Shown: positions 14,389-22,840, counted from the first letter of the stretch. The stretch: DNA of 29,760 nt from JBJXHC01 sp046160825 (GCA_046160825.1 JBJXHC010000023.1:1-29760); one strand, 5' to 3'. Translations and numbers: made by a program. Notes: generated by a model not told the origin, from the sequence alone.

Positions 14389-14937
14389 CTAGAGTCCGAG
14401 TTCCTTGGAGATTGGCTTCAGCGATTCAATAACAAACTGAATATGCTCATCGGGATTCATTTGCAGTTCCTCCATCCCGAGTTGGATGTCCTCTCTGCTC
14501 ACCGTTCGCGCAAAAGCCTTGTCCTTGAGTTTCTTCTTCACTGATGATGCTGTGAGGTCGCTCAGCTTGGTCGGACGAACAAGCGCGCAGGCAACAACAA
14601 ACCCGGACAGCTCATCGCAGGCAAAGAGTGTCTTCGCCAGAAGAGTATCTCGTGGTACGCCCAACGCGGGCACGTGTCCGAGAATCGCTTTTCGCAGATG
14701 TTCAGGGAATCCACGCTCGGCGAGAATCTCACTCCCCTTCATCGGATGATCCGGAACATTCGGATACATCTCATAGTCGAAGTCATGCAGCAACCCGACA
14801 TTCCCCCACTCTTCTTCGTTCTCTCCATTCTTTCGGGCATACGCACGCGTAACGGCTTCGACGGCAAGAGCATGTTTTCTCAAACTGTCGGTCTTGGTGT
14901 ATTCGTGCAATAGTTCCAGTGCGTCTTCGCGAGTCAT
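14389..14937 (-). CDS. HD-domain hydrolase (HDIG type)
   Basis: The 182-residue protein is a small HD phosphohydrolase. Metal-binding elements are visible: LRKHALAVEAVTRAYA (first His at residue 22), LLHDFDYE (HD pair near 51-52), DHPMKGSEIL and AILGHVPALG, followed by the LFACDELSGFVVA segment with the last Asp. Proteins of this size usually hydrolyse nucleotide-type phosphate esters; the substrate is unknown. It begins 35 bases after the stop of methylmalonyl-CoA epimerase on the same strand and is probably cotranscribed with it. Confidence 0.88.
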   Translation of the reverse strand: MTREDALELLHEYTKTDSLRKHALAVEAVTRAYARKNGENEEEWGNVGLLHDFDYEMYPNVPDHPMKGSEILAERGFPEHLRKAILGHVPALGVPRDTLLAKTLFACDELSGFVVACALVRPTKLSDLTASSVKKKLKDKAFARTVSREDIQLGMEELQMNPDEHIQFVIESLKPISKELGL

Positions 14938-14972
14938 TTCTCGAATAAATTAATGAATGAAAAGTGAGCTGT

Positions 14973-15380
14973 TCATTTTGGCTTCTCACAAAATTCCGTC
15001 AGCACGCCGCCCGTGGACTTGGGATGAAGGAATGCGATATTCAGACCTTCCGCTCCCTTTCTCGACACCTTGTCAATAAGCTGAATTCCTCTGGCTTCGA
15101 CCTCGTTCAAGGCACTCTCAATTCCATTGACGGCAAATGCAACGTGGTGAATTCCTTCGCCTCGCTTCTCGATAAACTTTCCTATCGGTCCGCCGGGGTC
15201 GGTTGTCTGAAGAAGTTCAATCTTCGTCTCCCCTACCTTGAAGAAGGCTGTCTTTGCTTTCTGGTCTTCCACTTCCTCGACGGCATAACATTTCAATCCA
15301 AGTACTTCCTCGTAGTATTTGATTGAGGCGTTCAGATCCTTGACGGCAATCCCGATATGTTCGATATGCGTGAGAGTCAT
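14973..15380 (-). CDS. mce: Methylmalonyl-CoA epimerase
   Basis: The 135-residue vicinal-oxygen-chelate protein interconverts (2R)- and (2S)-methylmalonyl-CoA in the propionyl-CoA/succinyl-CoA route. Family motifs: HIEHIGIAVKDLNASIKYYE at the start, KIELLQTTDPGGPIGKFIEK, the metal ligand segment GEGIHHVAFAV, and LNIAFLHPKSTGGVLTEFCE with the C-terminal Glu ligand. The length is typical. The frame is open upstream to 15788, but the epimerase homology begins exactly at the ATG at 15380, and a strong promoter at 15417-15445 lies inside the longer reading, so the short start is right. Confidence 0.94.
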   Translation of the reverse strand: MTLTHIEHIGIAVKDLNASIKYYEEVLGLKCYAVEEVEDQKAKTAFFKVGETKIELLQTTDPGGPIGKFIEKRGEGIHHVAFAVNGIESALNEVEARGIQLIDKVSRKGAEGLNIAFLHPKSTGGVLTEFCEKPK

Positions 15381-15416
15381 TTGAAGTTTCGTTTGGTTGA
15401 TTTGAATTACGCTTCC

Positions 15417-15445
15417 AATATAGCAGGAAGTGTGGCGAGGTTCAA
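15417..15445 (-). promoter_or_regulatory. Promoter of the epimerase / HD-hydrolase operon (TTGAAC, N17, TATATT)
   Basis: On the minus strand TTGAAC (15440-15445), 17 bases and TATATT (15417-15422) give a predicted start near 15410 and a leader of about 30 bases. Confidence 0.65.
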
Positions 15446-15485
15446 CTGAGCGTAGTTCTAAAGTTGCTCGGATTTTACGCGCAGT

Positions 15486-15506
15486 GGACAAACGAGACGT
15501 TTGTCC
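15486..15506. repeat. Perfect 9-bp hairpin, first of a pair
   Basis: GGACAAACG and CGTTTGTCC are exact complements separated by AGA. Together with the second hairpin 24 bases on, this looks like a REP-like palindromic element in the divergent gap between the epimerase and the small membrane protein gene. Confidence 0.6.
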
Positions 15507-15530
15507 TACTACCCATTGAGATGAGGAGTA

Positions 15531-15552
15531 GGTCAAGCGTCCCCGCTTGACC
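15531..15552. repeat. Perfect 9-bp hairpin, second of a pair
   Basis: GGTCAAGCG and CGCTTGACC are exact complements separated by a 4-base loop (TCCC). Its arms differ from those of the first hairpin at two of nine positions, so the two are related copies in design rather than exact repeats. Confidence 0.6.
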
Positions 15553-15586
15553 GGATGGCTCAAACTTAACACTACCCAACTGAGAG

Positions 15587-15616
15587 TTGACAAGCTTGCA
15601 CAAGAGTGCTTACCTT
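15587..15616 (+). promoter_or_regulatory. Candidate promoter of the small membrane protein gene
   Basis: A perfect TTGACA (15587-15592) is followed after 18 bases by TACCTT (15611-15616), the same -10 variant seen before two other genes. The predicted start is about 20 bases before the ATG. The -10 match is weak. Confidence 0.35.
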
Positions 15617-15642
15617 GTCTGCACACAACCTGGCGATGACTT

Positions 15643-15888
15643 ATGACGTTGACCGTACTTGCTGTTGGATTCCTGATTGTTATTCTGGTGGTGGCGCTCT
15701 TTGGTTTCAAGGCCGTGATCAGACAGGGGAAGCCCCCCGATGAGATTAACATGGAGCAGTGCTCACTCTGCCGAGAGAAGTACAACAAGTCCCAGTTAAT
15801 CGAACGCCAGATCGGTGATTACAAGCTCTACTTTTTTTGCCCCTCGTGTATTGCAAAGCTCCACACGGAGATGGTAAGCAAAAACTGA
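15643..15888 (+). CDS. Small membrane protein with zinc-ribbon-like cysteine pairs
   Basis: The 81-residue product has one N-terminal membrane segment (LTVLAVGFLIVILVVALFGF) followed by a short cytoplasmic or periplasmic domain with two CxxC pairs: CSLCREKY and FFCPSCIAK, 27 residues apart. That arrangement suggests a zinc ribbon. No named family is recognised. There is no clear Shine-Dalgarno sequence before the ATG. It ends 14 bases before the converging stop of the M43 protease gene. The coherent membrane-plus-zinc architecture is the reason for calling it a real gene. Confidence 0.65.
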   Translation: MTLTVLAVGFLIVILVVALFGFKAVIRQGKPPDEINMEQCSLCREKYNKSQLIERQIGDYKLYFFCPSCIAKLHTEMVSKN

Positions 15889-15902
15889 AAGTAGAGCCTC
15901 GC

Positions 15903-18674
15903 CTACCTCATCACCACCATTTTGCGTATTTCGATGTGACTCCCCGCGGTCAATCGGTAGAGATACACACCACTGGCGAGCGACGCAGCATCGAAGTTCG
16001 CTGAGTGATATCCCGTCTCAAAATAACCGTTAGCTACCGTTGCCACCTCTTTCCCAAGCACGTCATACACAATAATCGCCACGCGATTCGCCTCGGGCAA
16101 GTCAAACCTGATCTGCGTTACCGGGTTGAAGGGATTTGGGTAGTTCTGGTGTAGAGCGTAAGAAGTCGGAATCTCTTCAGGAAGACCAGAGCGATTGGCT
16201 GTTGCTGCAGGCGGTTTGACATTCGATTCTTCAATCGGGAAGAACCACTGCTCGAGATCGAATCGCGCTGTGCTGGGAACCCCAGGGGCGAGCATCTTGA
16301 GCTTCACCAGTCGCCTGATCTCCAGCGGCGCGACAAGCTCGAAGGTTGTATCGCGCACACCACCAAGCGTCAACAGAGTTGCGACAACTTCGTTGGTGCT
16401 CGCATCCACAAGGCCAATCTGGAATCTGAATGCCGCGGGGATGGTTCCCGAAGCACGATAGGTTACCATACAGCGGAGATCCCCTTGACCGAAAAATGCA
16501 GGTGTCGTTGACGCATCCTCGAATTCATTTCTTTTCAATGTTGTAACAGTATCATTGAGATGAGGAAACGATATGCCTGCAGAGTTCAATGTCGGCTTCA
16601 AGAGGCTGACATATACAGACCCGTTGTTCGTACGAAATTCGCCGCCGCGTCCTTGTGGTCCGGGGACAACCACCGGGGCATAGATGCTCAAACCCTTCGA
16701 GTATGTGATCGTTGACCGCTGTATGGGATAAATGGAAGTCCCTCCGCGCGAAAGCACGACCTCATTTGCCGACCCATAGTTCGATGGGATCCCGATACTC
16801 ACCGACGGAGTATAGCCAGATGCAAGTGTCGTTACAGCAGACCAGACCCCGTTGACCCGGTCTGTTCGTTTCACCTGCCCGAGGTCCTCCCACAAGAGCG
16901 CTAATCTGTTGTATGTGTGGTTGAAGGTCAGCGTCGGTTGACAATTGCTTGTGACATTTGACCAAATGGTCACAGGCCCCGCCCATCCGGGAGAACGCTG
17001 CTTGAACTTGATGGAGTTACTTCCAGTGGCGGGCGAAAGCGTTACATCACCATTCTCAAACCAGGCTACCGCCGCTATGTCGGGATTCGGGGTTTGGCTG
17101 TTATAGACCAGAGATATCCCGCCGATTGCAGTGGGACTTGTGGAAACTGTTTCAATGCCTTGCATCTCGATTTGACCTTGATCGTTCCTGCCAAATGCCC
17201 GGTAGTAAAGAGTAGTACCCGTAGTCCATGCAACGGCCCAACCCCTATTTCCACTGAGCGTTTGCGCAAGGTTGGAATTGGGATTGGGGGTTAGCGTGAA
17301 CGATTGAGGACGCCCCGCGCTGCCATCGTACAAAACTCCTGTGCCCCCGGTTGACAAAAAGTAGTACTTGATTTGTCCGGCCCCCGCGGGATCGTAGTAC
17401 CCGATGACCGTGTGGCTGGAGGTTGTGGTAAGGCGCAGGCTCGCGACAGGTTTGGAAGAGAATTGACCGGCATACTGGCATTGCACAAGAGGCTGTCCAT
17501 AGATATTCTGGATATCGGCAATATTGTTGTAATCAATTGACCGCGCATAAATCCTGCTTACCCAGTTAGGACTTTGAAAACCGTACACCTCCCATGTTAC
17601 CATGAGCCGGTTGAGATACACAGACATACTCGGATACCTGTTGGTAAATCCGGCGACATCGTCGCTGACGCGCTTTTCCGGTTCCCACGTAACACCGATA
17701 TTTGTTGAACGGGTGATCCAGATATGACCGGCAGATTCATAGCACGCATAGTACACGCCGTTGCCTCCACGGAAGATCTTCCGTTGCTCGCTGTTGATGA
17801 GCGCTGCGGTGGAACCCGAGCCAAGGTGGGCTTTGAACAGAGCAGTCACGAAAGTTCCTGGCTGCTTGAACACAACTCCCGTCTCAAGTGCGTTTGCGTT
17901 TTCTAGTGTCGCAGAGTCTGGGTGCGCGTACCAATTCTGGAAGTACGACTCAAATCCGGAAAGCATCCATGGTGACTGTGCGCCGACAGAGTAATAGATT
18001 GGGGTTATCTGTGGGTCCTGATCCAGGAACACTCCCCCATCAACGTGGTTGTGTGCTCCACTCGGATGGTGGGGAGATGTCAAAGAAAGCAGTAAATCCG
18101 GTTGAGTACCATCGGAATGTACCCGCCATGGATCTCGAAATTTTATCGAGTCACCGAGTCCTCCATCAACAAATTGGGTCCGCACTGTCACTGGGTTCAT
18201 GACAAGAAAATTGGCGTTGCGAGAGTAAAAAAACGGATCAATCGGAAGCGAAAACGAATGGGTCAATCTAAAATCATCGGCTAACCCACTCCAGTCGTGA
18301 TGTTTGTAGTCCAACGTTCCTCCATAGTCAAGAAATCTCTCGTTCTGCGTTCTAGTGTTGTGAGAGCCACTTGTGCCAAACTGATAGTAGTTGCCAGATG
18401 GGACCGTCGTTTGACCATCAACAAGAAATGAACCGCCTGGGTTTTGTCCGATAATTGTGTTTGTGAACCTGCCCCACCAGTTGTGCAACTCGGGCCGACG
18501 TTGCTCATATGTTGTCCGCACCCTTCGTTCTTGTTTATCCGTGAAAGTGGATCGACAACTAAATGCATATGACATTAGATTCGTCCCAAGGGGGCACCAA
18601 AGGGGCGGTCCAGCGTATTGACAACCGGTCCAATGTAAACCGGGTTCAGGGTCCGGTAGAGTGTCATCAACCAA
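15903..18674 (-). CDS. C-terminal part of a frameshifted M43-type metalloprotease with type IX sorting domain
   Basis: This frame holds 923 residues but is not an independent gene. Its first residues (VDDTLPDPEPGLHW, then GTNLMSYAFSC with the Met-turn, and FTDKQERRVRTTYEQRRPEL) are the second half of an M43 peptidase domain whose zinc motif lies in the preceding frame at 18575-19333. A one-base gain on the coding strand near 18695-18707 joins them into one protein of about 1,140 residues. The middle (about 60-760) is a large extracellular region with propeller-like segments (HIWITRSTNIGVTWEPEKR). The last 85 residues are a type A sorting domain (YALHQNYPNPFNPVTQIRF, VLGKEVATV, LASGVYLYRLTAG, RKMVVMR). 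The apparent TTG start at 18674 is an artefact of the frame break. Either a true pseudogene or a sequencing error. Confidence 0.85.
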   Translation of the reverse strand: MVDDTLPDPEPGLHWTGCQYAGPPLWCPLGTNLMSYAFSCRSTFTDKQERRVRTTYEQRRPELHNWWGRFTNTIIGQNPGGSFLVDGQTTVPSGNYYQFGTSGSHNTRTQNERFLDYGGTLDYKHHDWSGLADDFRLTHSFSLPIDPFFYSRNANFLVMNPVTVRTQFVDGGLGDSIKFRDPWRVHSDGTQPDLLLSLTSPHHPSGAHNHVDGGVFLDQDPQITPIYYSVGAQSPWMLSGFESYFQNWYAHPDSATLENANALETGVVFKQPGTFVTALFKAHLGSGSTAALINSEQRKIFRGGNGVYYACYESAGHIWITRSTNIGVTWEPEKRVSDDVAGFTNRYPSMSVYLNRLMVTWEVYGFQSPNWVSRIYARSIDYNNIADIQNIYGQPLVQCQYAGQFSSKPVASLRLTTTSSHTVIGYYDPAGAGQIKYYFLSTGGTGVLYDGSAGRPQSFTLTPNPNSNLAQTLSGNRGWAVAWTTGTTLYYRAFGRNDQGQIEMQGIETVSTSPTAIGGISLVYNSQTPNPDIAAVAWFENGDVTLSPATGSNSIKFKQRSPGWAGPVTIWSNVTSNCQPTLTFNHTYNRLALLWEDLGQVKRTDRVNGVWSAVTTLASGYTPSVSIGIPSNYGSANEVVLSRGGTSIYPIQRSTITYSKGLSIYAPVVVPGPQGRGGEFRTNNGSVYVSLLKPTLNSAGISFPHLNDTVTTLKRNEFEDASTTPAFFGQGDLRCMVTYRASGTIPAAFRFQIGLVDASTNEVVATLLTLGGVRDTTFELVAPLEIRRLVKLKMLAPGVPSTARFDLEQWFFPIEESNVKPPAATANRSGLPEEIPTSYALHQNYPNPFNPVTQIRFDLPEANRVAIIVYDVLGKEVATVANGYFETGYHSANFDAASLASGVYLYRLTAGSHIEIRKMVVMR

Positions 18675-19333
18675 ATCACCTGACGTATTTCCTGCCCCAC
18701 CGGGCTGCTAAGACAATTCGTTGGATCTGGGTTACCACAGCTTATTTCAAACGTGTGAAGAAGATTGAAATAGTGACCCATTTCATGGTATATGCTATTG
18801 CCTTGACTTGCGTTGGTATTATTGATAATGATGCTCTGTTCCTCCCTGTCTAGAGATTCCATGACATCAGGAGTAAATGTTCCTACGGCAGCGGCCGTTC
18901 CTCGATAATAGTCTCGAATGAAATAGATGTTTACTGTATTCTCCACATTGTATGCAGCGGAAAGTTCATCCTCTTTTGCCGCCGTATAGGGCGGATTCTG
19001 GGAAGCAAAATAGTCACTATCAATGTAGTCTAGTGACACTTGAAAGAAATTGAGGCGGGCACCAGCAAATTTGGAGTTGAACGTGTTAATGATCGTGGAC
19101 AAGCTTCCTTGGAAACCTCCTGAACCATTACCATACCGAACAATATGGATTGCAACTGCTACTGGAGCTACCGGGAGTGAGGCCGGATCTACCAAAGTCG
19201 GGTAGACTAGTAGACCACACGGCAAATCGCCATCGAATTCCACACATTCTTCAATGCTCTCTTGTGCGAAAGCAGCCCTCGAACAAATAATTAGCATCGT
19301 AGACAAAACTAGAAAAGCTATGTATCGGTTCAT
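18575..19333 (-). CDS. N-terminal part of the same frameshifted M43-type zinc metalloprotease
   Basis: The first 210 residues are the genuine start of the protease. There is a signal peptide (NRYIAFLVLSTMLIICSRAAFA), then VAIHIVRYGNGSGG and INTFNSKFAGARLNFFQVSL, then the zinc motif HEMGHYFNLLH at 183-193, where Asn stands where the consensus HExxHxxGxxH has Gly. This fits the cytophagalysin/pappalysin (M43) family of secreted proteases. After CLSSP at residue 211 the frame leaves the homology and stops at 18575; the last 40 or so residues are a frameshift tail. GGGAGG precedes the ATG, which overlaps the stop of the upstream lipoprotein gene by four bases (ATGA). Confidence 0.85.
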   Translation of the reverse strand: MNRYIAFLVLSTMLIICSRAAFAQESIEECVEFDGDLPCGLLVYPTLVDPASLPVAPVAVAIHIVRYGNGSGGFQGSLSTIINTFNSKFAGARLNFFQVSLDYIDSDYFASQNPPYTAAKEDELSAAYNVENTVNIYFIRDYYRGTAAAVGTFTPDVMESLDREEQSIIINNTNASQGNSIYHEMGHYFNLLHTFEISCGNPDPTNCLSSPVGQEIRQVIWLMTLYRTLNPVYIGPVVNTLDRPFGAPLGRI

Positions 19334-20697
19334 GGTGCCTCCCTATTCTTTTCGTGACTGGTGTTTACCTTCTTCCCGCGAATTACAATCGCCCGATCTC
19401 CCGTGTATCCAACCGCCACAACCATATTCTCTTTCACTGCCAATCCCAAGAGATTCAAATCACTCGAAAGATTGAAAAATTCAGGGTACTGATGCCACGA
19501 AACTCCATTGAAATGTGCAATTGTTCCGAAAGCCCCAACGACAAAAGCGTTGTTCGAGGCGTTCCCTCGAATACGATTGAAAAGGCCATACGAAAATGGG
19601 TCAGGCAACCAGATTCTTTTCGCTTCTCCGAGCGAACCAGACCGGAACCTGTATACACCCGCTGATGAGGCTGCGAGAATGGTCCGACCCGTGAGCGACC
19701 AAATACTTGTGATAATGCCGGAAAGTGAATCGGGATAGCTCGGCACGGAAACGGGAGGATCCCTGACCACTCTCCATGTTTGGCCATCGTACTCTAGGAC
19801 AATGCTCCTTGACAAATCGCTCTGATAGCCTACAGCCCAGACTTTCGAATTACTTGAATTTCCACTGACATCGGTTAGATTCACCGAGGTTCCGCTTTGC
19901 ATGACTTGCCAACTGCTGCCATCTTTCCGAACAACGGCCCCGACGTTACCCACTCCGGACAGGGGCAGTCCTGTGGAAAGCGATAATTTCTCAATAGTCG
20001 CGTTAGGATTGGGCAGAGTAAGCCGTGAAAAAGACAGTTGGGTCTGTGATGAGATACCATCCCATTGAAAAACACTTCCGGCAGCCAACCATATGTCATT
20101 CAAACCAAGAACTGACACCCCACGAATCGGAACGATGAGATTGTTCCCTCCATAATACAATCGTTGCAATGACCAACTCGAACCATTCCAAATTGCAACA
20201 CTGTATGCGTTTGGGTCAATTTGTCCGGAGGTGTCTCTCAGACTCAATCTCCCCACTGCAATTGCTAGTGTGTCATTGACGATGGCCACGTCATGGAGCA
20301 CACTGGAGTTGCCATCACCCAGAGTGTCGACCGACCAAGTGTATCCACCGTGTATAGTTGTGTCAAGTGTCGTAACGCCAACAGTTGCTTGTTCACTCTG
20401 GGAAACGGTTGGTCGCGTGGTCGTGTATATGTAGGAACGGTTGGGAAACAGCCCCTCATCCACGATAGTTGTCTCGGTTGCAACAAGTGTAGTCGAGAGA
20501 ACAAGGTGTGTATCTCTGTGGAGAGAGATTGAGCGAGGTTGAATCCCCAGCGGGAGTCTTATCTCAAGCCATGCCTCTGTACAGGAGGCATCTATTGCAA
20601 GGAGCTGGATTTGTGGATTAGCAGGAGGAGGCGGCCCCGTCGTCTCACAAGAGAACGCACCAAGGAGGAGAACGAGAAGCAATGTTGAATGCTTCAT
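19330..20697 (-). CDS. Exported lipoprotein with FN3-like and beta-propeller regions
   Basis: The 455-residue product starts with a lipoprotein-type signal (KHSTLLLVLLLGAFSC, Cys17). The Pro-rich linker TGPPPP is followed by an FN3-like segment with LLAIDASCTEAWLEIRLPLG and LFPNRSYIYTTTR (about 25-110). The remainder contains propeller-like repeats with WNGSSWSL, WQVMQS, YDGQTWRVV and FNGVSWHQY (the xGxSW core), alternating with DIWLAAGS, KVWAVGY and NAFVVGAFGTI strands. Uncharacterised lipoproteins of this layout are frequent in Ignavibacteria-like genomes. It is the first gene of an operon with the M43 protease, coupled by an ATGA overlap. It may present or chaperone the protease at the surface, but that is inference. 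Confidence 0.82.
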   Translation of the reverse strand: MKHSTLLLVLLLGAFSCETTGPPPPANPQIQLLAIDASCTEAWLEIRLPLGIQPRSISLHRDTHLVLSTTLVATETTIVDEGLFPNRSYIYTTTRPTVSQSEQATVGVTTLDTTIHGGYTWSVDTLGDGNSSVLHDVAIVNDTLAIAVGRLSLRDTSGQIDPNAYSVAIWNGSSWSLQRLYYGGNNLIVPIRGVSVLGLNDIWLAAGSVFQWDGISSQTQLSFSRLTLPNPNATIEKLSLSTGLPLSGVGNVGAVVRKDGSSWQVMQSGTSVNLTDVSGNSSNSKVWAVGYQSDLSRSIVLEYDGQTWRVVRDPPVSVPSYPDSLSGIITSIWSLTGRTILAASSAGVYRFRSGSLGEAKRIWLPDPFSYGLFNRIRGNASNNAFVVGAFGTIAHFNGVSWHQYPEFFNLSSDLNLLGLAVKENMVVAVGYTGDRAIVIRGKKVNTSHEKNREAP

Positions 20698-20733
20698 AAA
20701 CGTGAGCCGGTTGTTGGCGGGATGAACATCTCC

Positions 20734-20762
20734 AAGGTAGGAGTCCGGTATTCAAATAGCAA
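20734..20762 (-). promoter_or_regulatory. Candidate promoter of the lipoprotein/protease operon (TTGCTA, N17, TACCTT)
   Basis: On the minus strand TTGCTA (20757-20762), 17 bases and TACCTT (20734-20739) leave a leader of about 30 bases. Box quality is moderate; the combination closely mirrors the one before the HisC-like gene. Confidence 0.4.
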
Positions 20763-20810
20763 GACCTCCGGCGGGTGATCGAAACAAACTCAGCAATCGA
20801 GGATCTACGG

Positions 20811-21512
20811 CTAGCGCGAGTGGACGAAGTTGGTTGCTGAGGGGCAAAGATCGACAAGAACACACACCTCGCACTTCGGTGACCGGGCATTGCACGTCTT
20901 GCGACCGTGCAGGATAAGAACGGTACCGAGATCAATCCACTCCTTCTTGGGATAGATCTTCATCAGATCCTCTTCAATCTTTTCCGCTGTGTCCACCACG
21001 GTCAATCCAAGTCGTTGTGAAACACGGTGGACGTGTGTATCTACAACAACTCCGGAAACAATGCCGTAGGCCTGACCGAGAACCACGTTCGCTGTCTTCC
21101 GCCCGACCCCCGGCAGTTCCACCATTTCTTCAATCGTCTGCGGGACCTTGCCGCCATACTTCTCAAGGAGCGCCTTACTGCAACCGATGATGTTCTTTGC
21201 TTTCATCCGGAAGAAGCCGGTCGAGTGGATATCCCGTTCAAGCTCTTCCTGATTGGAACCAGCAAAGTACTTCGGTGTTGGGTATTTCTTGAAAAGCCCG
21301 GGCGTCACCATGTTCACACGTTCGTCCGTACATTGGGCCGAGAGAATAGTGGCAATCACAAGCTGGAATGGATTCTCGTGCAGCAGTGCCGTCTTCGGTT
21401 GCGGAAATTCCTTCTTGAGGTGCTTCAGAATCGACACAGCTCGTTCACGGAGCTGTTCTGCCGATTCCTTCCGGAGCGACTTGCGTGGAGATTTCTCGAC
21501 TTGTTTTGACAT
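20811..21512 (-). CDS. nth: Endonuclease III (DNA glycosylase/AP lyase)
   Basis: The 233-residue enzyme removes oxidised pyrimidines and cleaves the abasic site in base-excision repair. The helix-hairpin-helix is ELPGVGRKTANVVLG (132-146) with the catalytic Lys139, and the catalytic Asp158 is in VVDTHVHRV. The C-terminal 4Fe-4S loop has Cys207, Cys214, Cys217 and Cys223 (C-x6-C-x2-C-x5-C). It has a basic N-terminal extension of about 20 residues relative to the E. coli enzyme. It is the last gene of a closely packed minus-strand run and starts 8 bases after the stop of the unknown gene at 21521. Confidence 0.96.
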   Translation of the reverse strand: MSKQVEKSPRKSLRKESAEQLRERAVSILKHLKKEFPQPKTALLHENPFQLVIATILSAQCTDERVNMVTPGLFKKYPTPKYFAGSNQEELERDIHSTGFFRMKAKNIIGCSKALLEKYGGKVPQTIEEMVELPGVGRKTANVVLGQAYGIVSGVVVDTHVHRVSQRLGLTVVDTAEKIEEDLMKIYPKKEWIDLGTVLILHGRKTCNARSPKCEVCVLVDLCPSATNFVHSR

Positions 21513-21520
21513 GGGGAGAG

Positions 21521-22471
21521 TTAGAAAAGTAATTCCTTCACCACGAGACTGCCCTGTGTTGTCAGAGCATCGGCAACATGAGGTTGCTCCTCATACGCTG
21601 CAATCCATTCCAGGCATTCACTCAGTGCTTCTGGTTGGTTGCTCACAAGTCGGAGAACGAACTCGGTTCCTCTGCCAAGACCAAGCTTTCTTTGCCACAC
21701 AGAAACACTCTCGATTGGTATTGCGGCAAGCAGCTTATCCAGAGCACCTGTGAGTGCACTACGGAATGGAGCGTACTTGACATCGGGCTTGGAGAAGAAG
21801 ACCGCCATTTCAAGATAGCCCGACATGCTTTGCTGCGCCGGCACTTCACCGCGGGCGTACACACGATTGTAAGCAGCGTAAGAGTATCCGCCGAACTCTT
21901 TGATGTGCTTGCCGTGCGTTGTGGCGTAGATTCCCAGCTTGTCGCGCACAATGTATTCCAACACATCCAGATTCATTCCACCACGGACAACAAAAACGGA
22001 TTCGAATGTATCCGGAGCGCCATCCTTCATTGATAAATCCAGTCCGGCAAGATGGTCCTTTCCATGTTTCAAGAGTTTCTTTTCCATGGATCTTCTTGAC
22101 GTGGGGAAGAATATCCGCCCCTCGTAAGAGTAACTGAGGCCGGGTGTAGTCCCTTCAAGCAACTGGCCTTTTATCTTGTCCAGTGAATCTCCGATGATGG
22201 CAGTCACTTCGTCTTTATCACCATGGAGCGGCGTCTGCAAAAATGGAGAGAGGGAATTTCGCACCATTTGCGACTGACGCTGGATCGTCTCCCGCATAGC
22301 CTTTTCGTAACCGCTTTCAATGGCAGCAGCTTCTTCTGCAATCCGCCGGTGCAGTTCCTTCATCGTCTTGATATACTCGTCCTTTGGCACAGACGGAAGC
22401 GCCTGATGTATTGCGCAATAGGCAATCGTCGGAATCGGCGTTGAGAGGTGAGAGTAGAGACCCATGGCCAC
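21521..22471 (-). CDS. Conserved-looking protein of unknown function
   Basis: I do not recognise this protein of about 316 residues. It has no signal peptide or membrane segment. The N-terminal third is helical and charged (DEYIKTMKELHRRIAEEAAAIESGYEKAMRE), with a possible coiled coil. The middle contains SYSYEGRIFFPTSRRSMEKKLLKH and VFVVRGGMNLDVLEYIVRDKLG, and the end is mixed alpha/beta (VSVWQRKLGLGRGTEFVLRLV). It sits between the ferredoxin and endonuclease III genes with gaps of 3 and 8 bases, so it is part of that operon. Two starts are possible, GTG at 22471 or ATG at 22465; neither has a Shine-Dalgarno sequence, and coupling to the preceding stop at 22475 is likely. Confidence 0.75.
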   Translation of the reverse strand: MAMGLYSHLSTPIPTIAYCAIHQALPSVPKDEYIKTMKELHRRIAEEAAAIESGYEKAMRETIQRQSQMVRNSLSPFLQTPLHGDKDEVTAIIGDSLDKIKGQLLEGTTPGLSYSYEGRIFFPTSRRSMEKKLLKHGKDHLAGLDLSMKDGAPDTFESVFVVRGGMNLDVLEYIVRDKLGIYATTHGKHIKEFGGYSYAAYNRVYARGEVPAQQSMSGYLEMAVFFSKPDVKYAPFRSALTGALDKLLAAIPIESVSVWQRKLGLGRGTEFVLRLVSNQPEALSECLEWIAAYEEQPHVADALTTQGSLVVKELLF

Positions 22472-22474
22472 GCG

Positions 22475-22837
22475 CTAAGGAAGTTGAAGAGGTGTGAATT
22501 GCATCGTATCCGTCTTGTAGCGTGGGTCGTTGATGAGCAGACGCTCAATCACTTCTCCCTTGAGGAGTGTTCGTTCTATGATCTCCGGTATATCTTCTTT
22601 CTTCACGCCACCGTACCAGATCCCCTCGGGATAAATCACCAGGCTGACGCCGAACTCACAGGCATCGAGGCATCCCGCATTGTTTGCCCTGATGTACCGC
22701 GCAAGTCCGCGCTTCTTCAATTCATCCTTCAGCATATCACGTACCTCCGCCGACCCTTTAAGCAGGCAACATCCTTTCGGGTCGTGGCCGGGACGTTCGT
22801 TAATGCAGACAAAGACATGACGCTGGAACCGGCTCAA
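22475..22837 (-). CDS. Thioredoxin-like [2Fe-2S] ferredoxin
   Basis: The 120-residue protein belongs to the thioredoxin-fold ferredoxins. It begins HVFVCINERPGHDPKGCC, whose Cys residues (11 and 23) form the first pair of cluster ligands, and has NNAGCLDACEFG (53-64) providing the second pair, followed by VIYPEGIWYGGV. This is the standard pattern, where the cluster carries electrons for an unidentified partner. It ends 3 bases before the unknown gene and begins 3 bases after the DinB-like gene. Confidence 0.9.
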   Translation of the reverse strand: MSRFQRHVFVCINERPGHDPKGCCLLKGSAEVRDMLKDELKKRGLARYIRANNAGCLDACEFGVSLVIYPEGIWYGGVKKEDIPEIIERTLLKGEVIERLLINDPRYKTDTMQFTPLQLP

Positions 22838-22840
22838 TCG

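Noticed and set aside
15486..15552. CRISPR-like repeats
   Set aside because: Only two palindromes with different sequences and one short gap; no regular spacing or cas genes.
15381..15788. N-terminal extension of methylmalonyl-CoA epimerase
   Set aside because: It would contain the promoter and two hairpins, and overlaps the small membrane protein gene; the family starts at 15380.
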